Source: Pseudaminobacter soli (ex Li et al. 2025) (GTDB lineage Bacteria; Pseudomonadota; Alphaproteobacteria; Rhizobiales; Rhizobiaceae). From it: 64,000 bases of DNA. The stretch spans positions 1,054,001 through 1,118,000 of the forward strand of contig NZ_JARXVF010000001.1 of NCBI RefSeq assembly GCF_029892515.1, given 5' to 3'. Within the stretch, counting starts at the first letter, position 1. Each line of letters opens with the position of its first letter. A program made the position numbers and the translations under genes. Below, piece by piece: positions 8,325-16,562 of the stretch. The notes beneath the pieces are model-generated. The model was not told the origin of the DNA. It did not search any database and saw nothing but the letters and a program-made list of their open reading frames with translations.

Positions 8325-9674
8325 TCAACCCTCGGAAAAGGTCGCGCGAACGCTTCTCGGAAGGATCGCCATGAGGCTGAGACCGCGTGCGATGAGGAAG
8401 ATGTGCAGCGCGGCCCACAGGCCGTGATTGCCGAAGAAATGGCCGAGAAGCAGCAGCGCCGCGACGAAGACGGCGAAAGACAGCAGCATCATGTTGCGCA
8501 TGTCGCGTGACCAGGTGGCGCCGATGAAGACGCCGTCCATCTGGAAGGCCATGACGCCGCTGATTGCCGTCAGCGCTGCCCACGGCAGATAAAGGGCTGC
8601 CTCCTCCCTGACCGAGGCGGCCGTGGTGATGATCCCGATCAGCTGGTCGCCGAAAAGCAGGGCGATGACGCTTGCGACGCCCGCCATTCCAAAGCCCCAC
8701 AAAGACGTCAGCCGGATCGCGCGGTTGAAGGCCGGCAGGTAGCGGGCGCCGACCGCCCTGCCCGCCAGTTGCTCCGCCGCAGTCGCAAAACCGTCCAGGA
8801 AATAGCTCGACACCATGAAGAAGTGCATCAGCACCGCATTGGCCGCGAGCGTCAGCGTGCCAAGTTGCGCGCCCTGACGTGTCAGAAGGGTGAAGGCGCC
8901 CATTAGCACGAATGAGCGGATCATGATGTCGCCATTGAGCGCCAGCATGCGCCGCAGCGCCGTCGTCGCGAAGACCTGGGGCCAGACCACCTTGGGCATG
9001 GCAATGAAGCGCCGGCCGATGATCGCCAGGCCCAGCAGTGCGGTTACGATCTCGCCGCAGACAGTACCCCAGGCGACGCCCGCTACGCCCCAGCCGAGCC
9101 GCAAGCCAAACCAGATGGAGAGGACGATGTTGACGCTGTTCAGCACGAGTTGGAGGAGCAGGCCAAGATTGGCCTCGCCGCGCCCGAGGAAATAGCCAAG
9201 GATGGCGTAGTTGAGCAGGGAGGCCGGTGCCGAAATCATCCGGATGCGGAGGTAGCTGTCCATGGCGGCAGTGACGCCCGGCTCGGCGCCCATGAACCAT
9301 TCGCCCATCGTGGCAACCGGCGGGACGAGCAGGACCAGCGCCAGGCCGCAGGCAATCGCTATGGCACAAGCGCGTAGGAAAACCGCGCGCTCTTCCAACG
9401 ACTCACCCCGGCCGAATGCCTGTGCAACCAGGCCCGTGGTGCCCGAGCGCAGGAAATTGAAGCTCGCGAATACCACGTCGAAGATGATCGCCCCGGCCGC
9501 AAGGCCGCCAAGCAATGCCGGGTCGCCGAACTGCCCCACCACCGTCGTGTCGACCAGCCCCAGCAAGGGCGTGGTGACATAGGCAACGGTCATGGGAATG
9601 GCGATGGCCAGAACGAGGCGATTGTTCACCTCGAAAGCCTTCGAACCCGGCGTGATCGATGAAGCTTGGTTCAC
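8325..9674 (-). CDS. MATE family efflux transporter (DinF-like)
   Basis: The 449-residue inner-membrane protein has about 12 hydrophobic helices in two halves, as in MATE cation/drug antiporters of the DinF branch. The first half has TTPLLGLVDTTVVGQFGDPALLGG and the second has NALLM/VLMHFFMVSSYFLDGFATAAEQLAGRAVG-type signatures. These proteins export drugs or metabolites using Na+ or H+ gradients; the substrate here cannot be predicted. The GTG start at 9674 follows AAAGG. The gene is convergent with pyrD and divergent from the deacetylase-like gene at 9804. Confidence 0.92.
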   Translation of the reverse strand: MNQASSITPGSKAFEVNNRLVLAIAIPMTVAYVTTPLLGLVDTTVVGQFGDPALLGGLAAGAIIFDVVFASFNFLRSGTTGLVAQAFGRGESLEERAVFLRACAIAIACGLALVLLVPPVATMGEWFMGAEPGVTAAMDSYLRIRMISAPASLLNYAILGYFLGRGEANLGLLLQLVLNSVNIVLSIWFGLRLGWGVAGVAWGTVCGEIVTALLGLAIIGRRFIAMPKVVWPQVFATTALRRMLALNGDIMIRSFVLMGAFTLLTRQGAQLGTLTLAANAVLMHFFMVSSYFLDGFATAAEQLAGRAVGARYLPAFNRAIRLTSLWGFGMAGVASVIALLFGDQLIGIITTAASVREEAALYLPWAALTAISGVMAFQMDGVFIGATWSRDMRNMMLLSFAVFVAALLLLGHFFGNHGLWAALHIFLIARGLSLMAILPRSVRATFSEG

Positions 9675-9803
9675 GACTAGCCTTTCCCTTTGCCGAGTTG
9701 CCAGATTTGCAACATACCCCCGCTGCGGCGCAAGGCCCGTCTGTCAGGAGACCGTTGATGCAGAGGGCTGTCACCGGCTCCGGAACGAGCTACAAAGGAC
9801 ATC

Positions 9804-10703
9804 ATGGCGCTGCAGCTTGTCCATCACCCTGATTATGACGCGGGCTTTACGGCTGACCATCGTTTTCCGATGGGCAAATATCGCCTTCTTATGGAAATTC
9901 TGAACGAACGCGGCCTGGCAAACGGCAACCTGCATCCTGCCGAGCCCGCGCCCTCGAGCCTGCTCGGCGTGGCCCACGACCCGCGTTACGTCGAACAGGT
10001 GATCGCCTGCGCGGTGCCGGAGCGGATCGAACGCGACATTGGCTTTCCGGTTTCGGCGCGCGTTTCCCGCCGCGCCCAACTTGCGGCAGGCGGCACCATG
10101 CTGGCGGCCAAGCAGGCGCTGCGGCACGGTATTGCCTGCAACACCGCCGGCGGCAGCCATCATGCCCGGCATTTGCAGGGGGCCGGCTTCTGCACCTTCA
10201 ACGACGTCGCGGTGGCAGCACTAGCCTTGCTTGCTGATGAGCCCGACATGAAAATCCTGGTGGTCGACCTCGATGTGCACCAGGGCGACGGCACCGCCGA
10301 CATCCTCCGCAGTGAGCCGCGCGTTTTCACCTTTTCGATGCACGGGGAGCGCAATTACCCGACGCGCAAGATCGCTTCCGATCTCGACATCGCTCTTCCG
10401 GATCGGACCGGTGACGACGCCTATCTCGAAACATTGCTGGAAACGCTGCCGAAACTATCGTCGATCGCGCGCTGGGACTTGGTTTTCTTCAATGCGGGCG
10501 TGGATCCGCATGCCGAAGACCGTCTCGGCCGGCTGTCGCTGAGCGACGAGGGCCTGCGCCGGCGTGATCTGGCCGTCATCCGGCATTTTCGGGAGCAAGG
10601 CGTGCCCGTCTGTGGAGTGATCGGCGGCGGCTATTCGCGTGATGTGCCGGCACTGGCACGCCGGCACGCGATATTGTTCGAGGTTGCCTCGGCCTTTGGC
10701 TGA
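9804..10703 (+). CDS. Histone-deacetylase-family (acetoin-utilisation-like) amidohydrolase
   Basis: The 299-residue protein has the zinc hydrolase fold of the HDAC/AcuC/acetylpolyamine amidohydrolase superfamily. Visible motifs are the catalytic pair in GGSHHARHLQGAGFCTFND, the zinc ligands in VVDLDVHQGDGTAD, the AGVDPHAEDRLG loop and the GGGY turn near the C-terminus with the catalytic Tyr. It should remove acetyl groups from lysines or small amines in the cytoplasm; the substrate is unknown. The ATG start at 9804 follows AAAGGA. It abuts the convergent small membrane protein gene. Confidence 0.9.
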   Translation: MALQLVHHPDYDAGFTADHRFPMGKYRLLMEILNERGLANGNLHPAEPAPSSLLGVAHDPRYVEQVIACAVPERIERDIGFPVSARVSRRAQLAAGGTMLAAKQALRHGIACNTAGGSHHARHLQGAGFCTFNDVAVAALALLADEPDMKILVVDLDVHQGDGTADILRSEPRVFTFSMHGERNYPTRKIASDLDIALPDRTGDDAYLETLLETLPKLSSIARWDLVFFNAGVDPHAEDRLGRLSLSDEGLRRRDLAVIRHFREQGVPVCGVIGGGYSRDVPALARRHAILFEVASAFG

Positions 10704-10967
10704 TCAGCGGCGATAGCTCAAAAGCCGCAGGACGACGAAGGCCGGAATGACGACGGCGGCGCCCAGTATGAAATAGCCAACGAAGCGGTCTATCGCCTTG
10801 AAACCCATGTTCCAGATCTGCACGACGAAATCGCGCAGCTGATAGAAGATATCGTAGGGCGACCAGCCGAAGAAGCTCATGGCGATGCCGGCGAGAAACG
10901 ACACCACCACCAGCTTGAGAAACACCCGAAACGGGGTGTCGCCGAGAAAGCGCGTAAGTTCGGACAA
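10704..10967 (-). CDS. Small membrane protein, DUF6460-like
   Basis: The 87-residue protein has two predicted membrane helices (about residues 14-35 and 60-83) around a loop with GWSPYDIFYQLRDF. It resembles a short rhizobial family I believe is DUF6460, of unknown function. I chose the TTG start at 10967 because AGGAGG lies six bases upstream and the product begins SELTRFLGDTPFRV. An upstream ATG at 11030 would add 21 charged residues and lacks a good ribosome site. Confidence 0.65.
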   Translation of the reverse strand: MSELTRFLGDTPFRVFLKLVVVSFLAGIAMSFFGWSPYDIFYQLRDFVVQIWNMGFKAIDRFVGYFILGAAVVIPAFVVLRLLSYRR

Positions 10968-11109
10968 GTCTGTCCTCCTGCGATTCGCGTTCCAATTGCT
11001 CTTTCGCGCACATACGCGACTTTCGACCATACCGACAAGCGTGGCAGGACAAGGGCGCCACGATTTGCAATTGCCGACCGCCGTAACTCCATGATAAGCG
11101 AAGTGGCAC

Positions 11110-11183
11110 GCGGGTATGATGTAATGGTAGCTTGTCAGCTTCCCAAGCTGATCGCGCGGGTTCGATTCCCGCTACCCGCTCCA
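11110..11183 (+). tRNA. tRNA-Gly (anticodon CCC)
   Basis: The 74-base cloverleaf has a perfect acceptor stem (GCGGGTA/TACCCGC), a D-arm with AATGGTAG, an anticodon stem TCAGC/GCTGA around the loop TTCCCAA (anticodon CCC, reading GGG), a T-arm with GGTTCGATTCC and an encoded CCA end. No similar 3'-end copy was seen downstream, so there is no sign of an attachment-site duplication. Confidence 0.95.
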
Positions 11184-11316
11184 GCTTTCCCTGCGACCAT
11201 GGATATGTGTGCTTTTACCCGACGAGCTTGAGCTCGTAGCGTAATCGAGTGGATTTATCTCCCATCTCCGAGCCACCGGTACACTTGCGCCAGGAAACGC
11301 TAACGCAGGAACCGCC

Positions 11317-13026
11317 ATGGACGACACGCCAAATCTCGCCCTTCCCTACCTGATGCCCTCGCAGGCACAGAAGCATGTGACGCACAATGAGGCGTTGCAG
11401 ATGCTCGACGCGCTGGTGCAGCTCTCCGTCCTGGACCGTGACCTTGCCGCGCCTCCCGGCGGCGCAACCGCCGGCGAGCGCTGGATCGTAGCCCCAGGCG
11501 CGACGGATGCCTGGGCGGGACAGGAAGGGAAGATCGCGGTTGCCCAGGACGGTGGGTGGATCTTCCTCTCACCAAGCACCGGCTGGCTGGCGTGGGTGGC
11601 CGACGAGGCGCAACTCGTTGCCTGGCAGGGCGGGAGGTGGATGACGTCCATTGCCTCGCCGTTCCAGGACACCCTGTTTACGCTCGTCAACGAGGCCGAC
11701 GCCAGCAAACAGGCGAAGTTCCAGCTGTCGGGCATCACGGCCGGTCAGACACGCACCTATACGCTGCCGAACCTGACCGGCGCACTGGCAACGATCGGCA
11801 ACCTGTCGCAGACCTTCTCTGGCGCCACCACTTTCTCCGGCACCTTCACGGCGTCCGCCGCCACGGTCTCTTTCGGCACCGGCACCAGCGCGTCGACCGT
11901 GAATCTGGGTACCGGCGCGACGACAAGCGGCAACACCAAGACCCTCAACATCGGCACCGGCGGCGCTAACGGGTCCACGACCAGCGTCAACATCGGCCCC
12001 ACCTCCGCCACCGCAGCGGCAACGGTCACGTTCAGTGGCCGGGTGCTTGAAATCCTCGCGGCATCGGCGAACGTCACCGCCTTGTTTGCGGGCTTAGGCG
12101 GCGCCACCGCCGACAGCTACAACCGCCTGTCCATCAACTCGCCAGCCGTGCTGTTCAACCATGCCGGCGCAAGCATGCAGGCAACGCTCAACAAGAATGC
12201 ATCCGGCAACGATGCCGGCTTCATCTTCCAGACCAACTGGAGCACGCGCGCCCTGTTCGGCACGCTGGGAGACGACAATTTCACCATGAAGGTGTCGCCG
12301 GACGGCTCCGCCTTCTTCACCTCCGTCGAACTGGTCCGGACCAGCGGACTCACCCGCGTGCACAACGGCCTGGAACTGGTGAGCCAGGCAAGCGATCCGG
12401 CCGCGCCCGTCAACGGGCAACTCTGGTACAATCACACGAACGGCCGCTTCCAGGGCCGGATGGCCGGCCGCACGGTCACGCTGGGCAACGATGAACTGCC
12501 CGCCATCGAAGCGGCCAGCGGCCGCTACGTTTGCGCGGACACCGGCGTCGGAGCGACGCCAGCGACGGTGGCGGGCGCCGCCAACCGCGTCAGCCTCTAT
12601 CCATTCATTCCGAATTTCGATTTCACGGCGGATCGGATCGGCGCGAACGTCACCACGGCTGTGTCAGGCGCCGAAGGTAAGATCGTCGTTTATGACAGCG
12701 ACGCCAAGGGCCGGCCGGCCGGGCGAATTACCGAGACCGGCACGCTCGACTTCTCGACCGCGGGAGCGAAGGAGGCAACCGTCTCGCTGGCGTTTCGGAA
12801 GGGGGTGCAATATTGGCTCGGCCTGCGGCACAGTTCGACCGCGACCGTTTCGGCCTGGCAACCCTATTCATCGCCCAACCTCGATCTTGCGGCCATCGGC
12901 ACGACCGTCAACAAGACCCTGCAGCGCACGCTCGCCTATGCGACCGCCGCTCCTGTCGCATGGGGGTATGTGGCGAGCGAGGCGGCCTCCACAAGCGCGC
13001 CGACAATCTGGATGCGGGTGGCCTGA
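11317..13026 (+). CDS. DUF2793 protein with tail-fibre-like repeats
   Basis: The N-terminus (about residues 4-112: LALPYLMPSQAQKHVTHNEA, ERWIVAPGAT, GWIFLSPSTGW) is a DUF2793 domain, found in phage, prophage and gene-transfer-agent-like tail proteins of alphaproteobacteria. Residues about 165-240 are low-complexity Thr/Ser/Gly/Asn repeats such as NIGTGG and VNIGP, typical of trimeric tail fibres. The remaining 300 residues resemble a receptor-binding tip and end with a beta-rich domain. The ATG start follows GCAGGAA. No other phage gene is nearby; tRNA-Gly lies 133 bases upstream and dcd is convergent. It is either a tail-fibre remnant or a captured adhesin-like gene; function is unproven. 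Confidence 0.75.
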   Translation: MDDTPNLALPYLMPSQAQKHVTHNEALQMLDALVQLSVLDRDLAAPPGGATAGERWIVAPGATDAWAGQEGKIAVAQDGGWIFLSPSTGWLAWVADEAQLVAWQGGRWMTSIASPFQDTLFTLVNEADASKQAKFQLSGITAGQTRTYTLPNLTGALATIGNLSQTFSGATTFSGTFTASAATVSFGTGTSASTVNLGTGATTSGNTKTLNIGTGGANGSTTSVNIGPTSATAAATVTFSGRVLEILAASANVTALFAGLGGATADSYNRLSINSPAVLFNHAGASMQATLNKNASGNDAGFIFQTNWSTRALFGTLGDDNFTMKVSPDGSAFFTSVELVRTSGLTRVHNGLELVSQASDPAAPVNGQLWYNHTNGRFQGRMAGRTVTLGNDELPAIEAASGRYVCADTGVGATPATVAGAANRVSLYPFIPNFDFTADRIGANVTTAVSGAEGKIVVYDSDAKGRPAGRITETGTLDFSTAGAKEATVSLAFRKGVQYWLGLRHSSTATVSAWQPYSSPNLDLAAIGTTVNKTLQRTLAYATAAPVAWGYVASEAASTSAPTIWMRVA

Positions 13027-13061
13027 CGCGCCGCTCAGACAGCCGCTTGACGACAATTCTC

Positions 13062-13086
13062 GCGGAGGCCGCAAACTGGCCTCCGC
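13062..13086. terminator. Hairpin between convergent genes (possible bidirectional terminator)
   Basis: A perfect nine-pair stem (GCGGAGGCC/GGCCTCCGC) closes a seven-base loop between the convergent DUF2793 and dcd genes. A clear run of T is missing on either side, so intrinsic termination is plausible but not certain. Confidence 0.45.
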
Positions 13087-13094
13087 CTCAAAAA

Positions 13095-14237
13095 TCAGGA
13101 TGCCGCGCGAAAATGCTTGGAGAGCTTCAGGCCCTGCGCCTGATAGTTCGAGCCAAGATCGGAACCGTAGAGCGCCTTCGGACGCGACAGCATGCGCTCG
13201 TAGACGAGGCGGCCGACGATCTGCCCATGCTCGAGGATGAACGGCACTTCGTGGCTGCGCACTTCCAGCACCGCGCGGCTGCCGGTGCCGCCGGCGGCGG
13301 AATGGCCGAAGCCCGGATCGAAGAAGCCCGCATAGTGGACGCGGAATTCGCCTACCAGCGGATCGAAGGGTGTCATCTCGGCCGCGTGGCCGGGTGGTAC
13401 ATGCACGGCCTCGCGGCTGGCGAGGATGTAGAACTCGTCAGGGTCCAGCACCAGTTCGCCCGCGCCGCGCCGGTAGAGTGGCTCCCAGAAATCATACAAG
13501 TCCTGGGCTGCGCGCTTGTCGACGTCGATCAGCCCGGTGTGATGCTTGGCGCGGTAGCCGATCAGCCCGTCCTTGTCGCCATGCAGGTCGATCGACAGCG
13601 CAATGCCGCCGCCGGAGATATTCGGCGTTTCGGAGGCGACGAGCGTTTCCGCCTGATGCAGGTCATGAAGCTCAGCCTCGGTCAGCAGCGCTTTGCCGAT
13701 GCGGAAACGGATCTGCGACAGGCGCGAGCCGGTGCGCACGATGATCGGGAAGGTGCGCGGGCTGACCTCCATATAGAGAGGCCCTGCGTAGCCGGCCGGG
13801 ATCTTGTCGAACTCCTGGCCATGATCGGTCATGACGCGAGTGAAAATGTCGAGGCGGCCGGTCGAGCTCTTTGGGTTTGCGGAAGCCGATATCGCCTGCG
13901 GCAGCGCGAGGCTTTCGAGCAGCGGCACGATGTAGACGCAGCCGGTTTCCAGCACCGCGCCCTCAGTCAGATCGATCTCGTGCAGCTTGAGCCGCTCGAG
14001 CTTGTCGGCGACTTTGTGGCCGGGGCCGGGCAGGAAGCTCGCACGCACGCGATAGGCCTTTTCGCCGAGGCGCAGGTCGAGGCTCGCCGGCTGGATCTGG
14101 TCGGCATCGAGCGCGCGTCCGGATACCAGCGCTCCCGACTGAAAGAGTGCCGCTATCTCCTGATCCGGAAGAATTCCTGCCTTGGCCAATGCCTGCTCCA
14201 CGAAAATGGTCGAAGGACGTTTAATGATGTGCGCCAT
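13095..14237 (-). CDS. dcd: dCTP deaminase, long alphaproteobacterial form
   Basis: The enzyme deaminates dCTP to dUTP, supplying dUMP for thymidylate synthesis. The 380-residue protein is the long form with two related dUTPase-like halves. The first holds IQPASLDLRLG and SSTGRLDIFTRVMTDHG, the second holds GLIGYRAKHH and VHYAGFFDPGFGHSAAGG. The segment SANPKSSTGR is the nucleotide-binding loop. The ATG at 14237 is a natural start with no longer alternative nearby. It is divergent from metZ, whose riboswitch occupies the intervening region. Confidence 0.92.
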   Translation of the reverse strand: MAHIIKRPSTIFVEQALAKAGILPDQEIAALFQSGALVSGRALDADQIQPASLDLRLGEKAYRVRASFLPGPGHKVADKLERLKLHEIDLTEGAVLETGCVYIVPLLESLALPQAISASANPKSSTGRLDIFTRVMTDHGQEFDKIPAGYAGPLYMEVSPRTFPIIVRTGSRLSQIRFRIGKALLTEAELHDLHQAETLVASETPNISGGGIALSIDLHGDKDGLIGYRAKHHTGLIDVDKRAAQDLYDFWEPLYRRGAGELVLDPDEFYILASREAVHVPPGHAAEMTPFDPLVGEFRVHYAGFFDPGFGHSAAGGTGSRAVLEVRSHEVPFILEHGQIVGRLVYERMLSRPKALYGSDLGSNYQAQGLKLSKHFRAAS

Positions 14238-14272
14238 TGACGCAAGTCGGGACGGGGTCTAATGGAACTTTA

Positions 14273-14327
14273 TCCCGTGGTGATTTGCCGGTCGGCTTGC
14301 AGCCACGTTAAACAAGTCGCTAAAGGG
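14273..14327 (+). promoter_or_regulatory. SAM-II riboswitch upstream of metZ
   Basis: The segment has the SAM-II (metA motif) layout, an H-type pseudoknot. CGTGG (14276-14280) pairs with CCACG (14303-14307), and CTTG (14296-14299) pairs with CAAG (14313-14316). Conserved unpaired stretches GTGATTTG and the 3' CGCTAAAGG are present. SAM-II elements turn off methionine-synthesis genes in alphaproteobacteria when S-adenosylmethionine is abundant, by hiding the ribosome site. The element ends about 60 bases before the metZ ATG. Confidence 0.92.
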
Positions 14328-14388
14328 CCGTTCGTGGACCGGCATGCGACTTTTTCGCGGCCGGTTTTTTTGTGTCTGGATCAAGGCT

Positions 14389-15582
14389 ATGACGAACAAC
14401 AAGCGTGACTGGAAACCTGCAACCCAACTCGTCCACTCCGGCGTGCTGCGCTCCGAATTCGGCGAGACTGCGGAGGCGATGTTCCTCACGCAGGGCTATG
14501 TCTATGAAACCGCCGAGTCCGCCGAGGCCCGCTTCAAGGGCGAGACGCCCGGCTTCATTTACTCGCGCTACGCCAACCCCACCGTCGACATGTTCGAAAA
14601 GCGCATGTGCGCGCTGGAAGGCGCCGAAGACGCCCGCGCGCTGGCGTCCGGCATGGCGGCGGTGACGGCTGCGATCCTGTGCAGCCTTAAGGCCGGCGAC
14701 CACATCGTGGCGGCTCGCGCGCTGTTCGGCTCCTGTCGCTGGGTAGTTGAGACGCTGGCGCCCCGCTACGGCATCGAGGCGACGCTGGTGGACGGCCGCG
14801 AGATCGCCAACTGGGAAAAGGCGGTGCAGCCCAACACCAAGGTGTTCTTCCTCGAAAGCCCGACCAACCCGACGCTTGAAGTGGTCGATATCGCCGCCGT
14901 GGCCGCGCTCGCCAATTCGATCGGCGCGCGGCTGATCGTCGACAACGTCTTCGCGACGCCACTGCTGCAGAAGCCGCTGGAGCTTGGCGCGCATATCGTC
15001 GTCTACTCGGCAACCAAGCATATCGACGGACAGGGCCGATGCCTGGGCGGCGTCATCCTCTCGGACAAGAAGTGGATCGATGAGAACCTGCAGGACTATT
15101 TCCGTCACACCGGCCCGAGCCTGTCGCCCTTCAACGCCTGGACGATGCTGAAGGGGCTTGAGACGCTGCCGCTGCGCGTGCGCCAGCAGAGCGAAAGTGC
15201 CGCCAAGGTGGCCGACTTCCTGGCCGGACGGCCGGAGGTGGCGCGCGTGATCTATCCTGGTCGTGCGGACCACCCGCAGGCCGATATCGTGAAGAAGCAG
15301 ATGAAGGGCGGCTCGACGCTGATCTGCTTCGACCTCAAGGGCGGCAAGAAATCGGCCTTCGCCTTCGAGAACGCGCTCGACGTGGTGCTGATCTCCAACA
15401 ATCTCGGCGACTCCAAGAGCCTGATCACGCATCCGGCCACCACCACGCACAAGAACCTGACCGACGAGGCGCGCGCCGAACTCGGCATCGGCGACGGCAC
15501 GCTGCGCCTGTCGCTGGGGCTGGAAGATACCGACGATCTTCTGAAGGACATCGACCGCGCGCTGAAGGCCGCGGCGACCTAA
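14389..15582 (+). CDS. metZ: O-succinylhomoserine sulfhydrylase
   Basis: This PLP enzyme makes homocysteine directly from O-succinylhomoserine and sulfide in methionine synthesis. The 397-residue protein is of the Cys/Met metabolism family: YSRYANPTVDMFEKR near the N-terminus, LASGMAAVTAA, ESPTNPTLEVVDI, and the cofactor lysine in SATKHIDGQGRCLGG. I chose the ATG at 14389; an in-frame ATG at 14344 would lie just after the riboswitch and adds 15 unrelated residues. The SAM-II element upstream fixes the regulation as methionine-responsive. A nine-pair hairpin without a T run follows the stop. Confidence 0.94.
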   Translation: MTNNKRDWKPATQLVHSGVLRSEFGETAEAMFLTQGYVYETAESAEARFKGETPGFIYSRYANPTVDMFEKRMCALEGAEDARALASGMAAVTAAILCSLKAGDHIVAARALFGSCRWVVETLAPRYGIEATLVDGREIANWEKAVQPNTKVFFLESPTNPTLEVVDIAAVAALANSIGARLIVDNVFATPLLQKPLELGAHIVVYSATKHIDGQGRCLGGVILSDKKWIDENLQDYFRHTGPSLSPFNAWTMLKGLETLPLRVRQQSESAAKVADFLAGRPEVARVIYPGRADHPQADIVKKQMKGGSTLICFDLKGGKKSAFAFENALDVVLISNNLGDSKSLITHPATTTHKNLTDEARAELGIGDGTLRLSLGLEDTDDLLKDIDRALKAAAT

Positions 15583-15589
15583 GATATCG

Positions 15590-15616
15590 GAGGCGCCGGG
15601 CTTCACTCGGCGCCTC
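15590..15616 (+). terminator. Hairpin after metZ
   Basis: A perfect nine-pair stem (GAGGCGCCG/CGGCGCCTC) with a nine-base loop lies eight bases after the metZ stop codon. There is no T run, so if it ends transcription it is a weak or factor-assisted terminator. Confidence 0.4.
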
Positions 15617-15720
15617 ACCTCACCCAAGAAGCTCGCTCAATTTGCCGATCCATCCAACCTTCGCACCTGCGCGAAGGAACCGCTATCATGCAACTCAGGC
15701 AGCGGGGGAGAGGAGGACAA

Positions 15721-16194
15721 ATGAGTGCCACCGTTGGAAGAACGGACACAGCGTCGCGCATCATTCGCGCATCGCCCCAGACTATCTATCGAGCATTGAT
15801 TGACCCGGGGGCCATCGTCAAATGGCGCCCGCCAGCCGGCATGAAGGCGCATGTCTATGCCTTTGACGCGCGGGAGGGCGGAACATTCCGGATGTCGTTT
15901 TCCTACACGGACGCCAATCACGACGTGCGGGGCAAGACCTCCGACGACGCGGACGTTTTCGAAGGTCGCTTCCTGAAACTGGTTCCCGACGAACGCGTCG
16001 TGGAACTGATCGAGTTCGAGTCCGACGACCCAGCCTTTGCTGGCTCGATGACAGTGACGACCAGCCTGCGAGCGGTGCAAGGCGGAACGGAAGTCACAAT
16101 CCGCTGCGAGAACGTGCCCAAGGGCATCAGGCCCGAGGACCACGCCACAGGCATGGCCTCTACGTTGGACAATCTGGCCAGCTTCACCGAATGA
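15721..16194 (+). CDS. SRPBCC/AHSA1-family protein
   Basis: The 157-residue protein belongs to the START-like SRPBCC fold, AHSA1 branch. The N-terminal ASPQTIYRALIDPGAIVKWRPPAGM is followed by alternating strands (GGTFRMSF, RVVELIEFES) and a C-terminal helix (GMASTLDNLASFTE). Such proteins bind small hydrophobic ligands or act as co-chaperones; the role here is unknown. I chose the ATG at 15721 because AGGAGG lies just upstream; a GTG/ATG 33 bases earlier lacks one. Confidence 0.82.
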   Translation: MSATVGRTDTASRIIRASPQTIYRALIDPGAIVKWRPPAGMKAHVYAFDAREGGTFRMSFSYTDANHDVRGKTSDDADVFEGRFLKLVPDERVVELIEFESDDPAFAGSMTVTTSLRAVQGGTEVTIRCENVPKGIRPEDHATGMASTLDNLASFTE

Positions 16195-16562
16195 GGCGCT
16201 GCGCCTCGGTCATCGCCGGCGTATCAGATGCAACGGCTCATTGGGCGAGCCGGTGGCGTCGGGTTGCGATGAATGACGGGATTCCGGCACGTGCACTCGA
16301 CGCATCTTGTCGCTGAGCGCCACTTCGGAACCTGCGCTGGAACCGGCCCGGCCGGCAACCAGCAGTTCGGCCAGTTCGGGCAGCAAGCCGTCGCCGCGTT
16401 GAGCGGCAATGCTGTGAAAGGCGGAGAGAAAGAGGGGCATCGATCGAACTCCAGTGCATTTGCTGGCAGCGCGATCAAGGAGTCTCGATCCGCGCCGTCG
16501 ACACTGCAGCTTGCGCCACTGACCAACAGCAGCAATCCGTTTCTTGCTCCCGAATTGACCGC
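16195..16562. other. Poorly explained spacer with one possible small gene
   Basis: No recognised gene lies here. The only candidate is a 76-residue minus-strand frame from an ATG at 16440 to a stop at 16210 (MPLFLSAFHSIAAQRG...), with GGAG ten bases upstream. Its product is Ala/Ser/Arg rich and matches no family I know. I rate it at no more than about 0.25 as a real gene. Confidence 0.3.

Noticed and set aside
11110-13026. Prophage or integrated island at tRNA-Gly
   Set aside because: Only one phage-like gene is present; there is no integrase, no structural or packaging gene and no repeated tRNA end.
12813-14240. 475-codon plus-strand frame across the DUF2793 end and dcd
   Set aside because: It spans two real genes in other frames and matches nothing; shadow of dcd.
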